36,739 bases of DNA from Phoronis australis (taxonomy: Eukaryota > Phoronida > Phoronidae), in NCBI GenBank assembly GCA_002633005.1, contig NMRA01000026.1, positions 152,395 through 189,133 on the forward strand, given 5' to 3'. Below the pieces are notes generated by a model. The model worked only from the letters and a program-made list of their open reading frames with translations. It ran no database searches and had not been told where the DNA came from. Below are positions 32,277-36,739 of this stretch, piece after piece; the stretch's first letter is position 1; every line of letters starts with the position of its first letter. Position numbers and translations under genes: made by a program.

Positions 32277-32607
32277 TTGCTGAAAGACACTGAGACTTGT
32301 AAATCTGTTATAATGAAGAGAATGTCAAAGGAAAAAGGTCAACCAAGAACTGTATTGTACTGCAGACGAGGGGAGAACGAGAGTGGTGGAAAGATGGAAC
32401 AGGAAGATGAAAAATACCATCTTTTTAGCCAATTCCACTACGGTAGTGGCGATGTTCTCGGTGATTCGGTTAATCGGTACAACAACGCCAGACATTCGCC
32501 CATTAAATTACTGTATATGTATGTATTCATGCCTAAACACAATGCAGAGGATATACAAGGCACATTTTATAAACTTGAATTACAGAAGACAAAACAGTAA
32601 GCGTTAA
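32277..32607 (+). pseudogene. Integrase-like (rve-type) relic, frameshifted
   Basis: One frame (from 32383) reads VERWNRKMKN, like the VERxNRxLK motif near the catalytic Glu of retroviral-type integrases. The overlapping frame (from 32277) reads VNRYNNARHSPIK, like the YNxxxHxxIK motif that follows it. They are in different frames, joined in relatives, so at least one indel has broken it. The source could be an LTR element, Ginger or a Polinton. No other parts of an element were found nearby. Confidence 0.4.
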
Positions 32608-32899
32608 GAAAGAGGAAATCACCATTAAAATAAAGACAGCGTAAAGTGTTTAGTCAACTGAAAGGGATAACTTAATAACTTTAATTCAAAACATCAGTTG
32701 TCACATGACATGTCTTCTAGCGAGATGTTACTAGCCAAGACCTGTGTGGCACTTTATTTTCCACAAATTTAATAATGTCCATTGTATTTTTGTTTTGTCT
32801 GACTGGATGCATTTTGGAAATATCAGTATTGTTCATGAAAACAGCAGTATGTAAAAATACTTGTGCGCAATACTTTATAGCGCAGAGGTTGAAGGTACA

Positions 32900-33836
32900 T
32901 GTACGTACACTACACAGGGGTACGTACACTACATTTCAATCACTTGTCAAGTTTATAAAAAAAACTTAGAATCTACAGAGAGTTAGTTCACTTACCAAAT
33001 CTATTCAATGAGAACGAACAAAAAGTACAGCAAAAAGTGTATATCTGTCTGTCATTCTTTGAAAACAGGCACATGTTAAAATATAGGGGTACGTACACTA
33101 CACAAATGCTAATATTTCACTCAAAACAAATGCATTCGTAATTAACACCCTTATAACCTAGCATTTTTAATGAAGGAATCTGTCTGTGTTTCATGGTATT
33201 TGTTCACATCGGGGAACGGACACCTCACAGGGGTAGGTACACTACATTTCAACGACATGTCAGATTTGTAACTAAATACTAAGAATCAACTGAGAGTTAG
33301 TTGATTTACTAAATGAATTCAAAGAGAAAAAATAAAAAGCACAGCATTCATGTGTATATTTGCCATACTTTTAAAATAGGCACAAATTAAAATACACTAC
33401 ACAAAAGCTAATATTTCACTCAAAACAAATGTATTTATAATAAACACCCTTTTTACCTAACATTTTTAAGGAAGGAAACTGTCTGTGACCAATGTTGATC
33501 ACTTACCAAGTGATATTTTAATTTCATGGCATTTGTAAACAAGGGGGTACATACACTACAAAAGGGGGTACGTACCCTCTACATGTACATCACTGTTTCC
33601 GCATCACATGGTAACATAATGTTATATGGCCATTTTACACTACAAAAGGGGGTACGTACACTCTACATGTACATCGCTGTTCCCGCATCACATGGTAACA
33701 TACATGTAATGTTGTGTGGCCATTTTATTTTTCTTTGGTGATAATAAGCACCATGTCGTTATTTAAAAGGCAAAAATTTCATTCGCAATGACCATTTGTG
33801 TTATTGCATTCCACATGGGGGTACGTACACTACATT
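32900..33836 (+). repeat. Dispersed array of a GGGGTACGTACACTACA motif, with two nested duplications
   Basis: Copies, exact or nearly so, start at about 32900, 32917, 33086, 33230, 33390 (decayed), 33543, 33564, 33648 and 33817. A unit of about 315 bp is duplicated (about 32917-33229 and 33230-33490), and a unit of about 85 bp is duplicated (33564-33647 and 33648-33735). The motif is kept better than the sequence around it. Confidence 0.75.
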
Positions 33837-36739
33837 TTGGTAGCCTTTTTGGCCCATTTTCACCATAGCAGAACCCAGTCAATATCCAAACGTTTGGTTT
33901 GTTTAGATATTGAATAATTTGCTGTGTAGCTTAGGCTAACATATTCTACAGTTCTTTTTATTACAGAGTGTGAACTTTTGTCTTTACTGTAGGTGAGGGT
34001 TAGAAACGTAAAATTCACAAATTTCGTAACGAGTGCCTGTTCTATGACGAGCCCTACCATTTCTCACTGATTAAGCACAACTTCCTCTAAGTGATTCTGA
34101 AAGTGACTCAAGTTATTCCAAGTCATATCAAAGCAATTGCTTACTTAATAAAATAAATTTCTTTTCTACTGTTGACAGTTGAAAATTGTAATTTTTATAA
34201 TGGCCACTGGTAACACTAAAAATGCATGAAATTCATAGACAAAAGCATACATAAATTTCTCCAAAATTGTTTTTTAATTTGCACAAGTAAATAACTCTTT
34301 GCATATGTGATTCAGTTGGCATTTGGTAAAAAAATTATTTTTAGACCGTAACACAGTCAACTCTCGAATATGGACCTTGATTGTGATTTAGCCGATAGTA
34401 TTGCGTGCGTAGATGTATGCATTGTAGTTACTCCCGATTCTTTCAAAGGTCACGTGACATTGTCTTTTAAATCAGTATTCCCGCCTTAAACTTGGCATTC
34501 GTTGTCCATGATCTGCGCACACTGCAGGTGTGTTGGCCATTAGCTGAATTTGTATGCAACGATATTTTCATGAATTTAAGTTTTTGGCACTGTTGTTGTT
34601 GTTGTTGTTCAACTTCGGAAGTGTCGCACGAAAGCAATAAACATAAACTTACTCGTTATCATTTATGAACACGCACTGTGACAGAACCCAACCAATGAGC
34701 TTAAACCAAGACTTCAATTTCAACTGGAAAACGAACTGACAAAGTTGTATGTTACATTTTCAATCGACTGTCACACATTCCTGGCCCTGGGTCTAATGTC
34801 CTTCGAGTATAAATCTTTATGTTTTAGACTATGCATAGAAAACAAACGGTTAGAGTTTTCGAGTCGAGTTCCGAGTATGAATATTAGCCTCGAGTCCGAA
34901 GGCATTGTATATGTTTCCTCCAAATATATTTTTTATCTTCAAATATTGTAATTTTGCGAGTTAAACAAAGTCTTCTAAACAGAGCGTACAAAATACTCTC
35001 TTGAAGTTCAAGGCCTTTACTCAAATCTTTTGTTCGCTTTACCAGCAAACGTCGCTCCGTGTATTTAAGGCTGCTGAACCCCAGCTTTACCTGTACTTGA
35101 ACTGTTTGGAATTGAAACTACACAATAGTTTACGAGATTTCACACAGTTTTGATTTTTCAACAAAGAAGATTTTTTTTGATGATGTTGGTTTTGGGTCAA
35201 ATAAGCAGTAGAAACCCCAGAACAGTTCAGTTGATCTTATTTAAATTTAAACCGTCTCACTCGCCAAACTCGAGCCTAGCAACCTAAACTAGCCTGAAAC
35301 ATAAACCTATTTTTACCTATTTACTTCATATGGCTTCCAGGACATTAGTGTCCCCTTCTCTTACTTTGTGGAAAGAACGTTTATTTTTTCATGTCCACGC
35401 ACATGAGTATTACATCAAAAAATAAATCGAAAGTCAACATCTTTCATTAGTCAAGTTGCTCCACCTTGCAATGTGTCATATATGAACATAGTCACAGCGG
35501 CTTGTTCAATACATCTACGATGAAATGGCAAGTTGAGCTCTCACAAAACGAATTGTAATTCTAGTACACATCGATATTAAACGAATTGGTTGATTTTAAA
35601 ATTAGAAACCAAGTGTCACGACAATACTGTTTCGTGTGCAGCAAGTACACTGTACATTTACGTAACTGCTAAAACATGATGAATCGAACCAAATTAGTAA
35701 GAGCGGTCCTTGAGCACTGCAACACGAGAAAAAAACATACCGCTCACACACTGGCTAAAACGCACGCGACTTCGCTAGCTTCTGTTAACCAACAGAAAAA
35801 TGGTCAGAAATGTGAACGGTTTGAAGTGCCACTTACATGACGGCTTGAGTTACGCTAAAGCTGGTGCATGTACGTTCTCCCTAGCATTTTGTAGACAGAC
35901 AACATGCCTCAAAGTACACACCTGTACAGTGGTAAGAGACATTTTTCATTCCTTTTCCATTTATTTTTTGCCAAAAACTCCTGACCCCTCAGAAGTTACG
36001 CCCCCTTTACATCTGACTGCAAGAACATTGAATTTGTACTGACTTGTCATCAAGGAGAGTCGGCAGTAAGAGTCGGTCGTAAATCCACCTCCAACGGGTC
36101 GTACGGAAATTCATGTAGCAATAAACTTCAACACAACACAACACAACAAGGCACAACACGACACTACACAACGCAATATAGCACAAAAAACAATGATAAT
36201 CTAAGGTAATGTTGGTTCTTATAAAAATGACAAAATTTTGCTAATCTCAGAACATGATATTTGAGTAAGAGCTTGTTAGATTCATATGAAACTCTCATGA
36301 ACTATGCTTTACAGATTGGCTTAAAAAGACACTGTTAGGAATTGTGCTTTAAATGTTTCGCATTCGCATGAGGGGTTTTCAAAATAAGACTGTCATGATT
36401 TTCATGAAAAATTTTGAAATTTCACGAAACGAAAACGAAACGATATTTCAGAAACCTCTAACTAGGTTTTTGATACCACCTTGAACATTTACTTTTACAT
36501 CAAATACAATTTGATCGTGTTATTGATACCGTAGTTTTGCAATTAATGTGATTTTCTCTTTTTCTCAATTTTATTAAAAAGACATGGTCACGTGACCAGA
36601 TTAATAACAGATTGATAAAAAGTCAGGGCTTTCTACTTTTAGAAAATACATACAGTAAAGCGGGAAAACGGAGTGTTGGAACCCTTATCTGAAATGGGCG
36701 GCAGGTAATAATGGATCACAGAGAACTGATATCAGAATG
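33837..36739. other. No gene recognised
   Basis: AT-rich sequence with a short (GTT)n run near 34600, and AATAAA at 36120 followed by an ACAAC-rich stretch (36130-36190). Short open frames, including 35800-36042, show no known domain. Confidence 0.4.

Noticed and set aside
32900-33836. CRISPR-like array
   Set aside because: Spacing is irregular, spacers are themselves duplicated, and the context is eukaryotic.

Overview
The window is nuclear DNA from an animal, most likely an AT-rich marine invertebrate. The support is one spliced gene with GT-AG introns, many decayed transposable elements, abundant (AT)n and (TG)n microsatellites and frequent ACATGTA-type motifs. The phylum cannot be fixed from the sequence alone. 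One N is present (28420), after a run of 21 G.

The only convincing host gene is a plus-strand SLC1-family transporter (excitatory amino acid / glutamate transporter-like). It has eight exons between 11791 and 26103. All seven splice junctions use GT/AG and keep one reading frame, giving 487 residues from the ATG at 11797. TM3, the HP1 serine motif, the NMD motif of TM7, HP2 and the RFRT-NILGD signature of TM8 are all recognisable. Two residues that normally define glutamate transport are changed: Gly at the place of the substrate-amino-binding Asp (GltPh D394), and Thr at the place of the coupling Glu after the NMD motif.

Left flank (1-11790): no host gene was recognised. It holds a broken Ty3/gypsy retrotransposon (about 1640-4371), a four-unit 64-bp tandem array (5319-5570), a strong G-quadruplex candidate (7298-7334) and a minus-strand LINE tail relic (about 8350-8999).

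Introns: intron 1 carries a complete TTAA-flanked DNA transposon remnant with a THAP-finger reading frame (Kolobok-like, 12260-13535). Intron 3 carries tandem repeats. Intron 4 begins with a 760-bp solo LTR (19805-20564), with a perfect 5-bp target duplication and five heat-shock-element-like sites upstream of a TATA box, placed only 10 bp after the exon 4 splice donor. Intron 5 carries a head-to-head tRNA-derived SINE foldback. Intron 6 carries a hairpin and microsatellites. Intron 7 carries a G-rich MITE.

Right flank (26104-36739): the 3' half of the last exon is duplicated at 26419-26658 next to a copied microsatellite, followed by more tandem duplications (26758-27440). Further right are a second foldback (30813-31095), a frameshifted integrase-like relic (about 32277-32607) and a dispersed array of a GTACGTACACTACA-type motif (32900-33836). 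No host gene was recognised after 26103.
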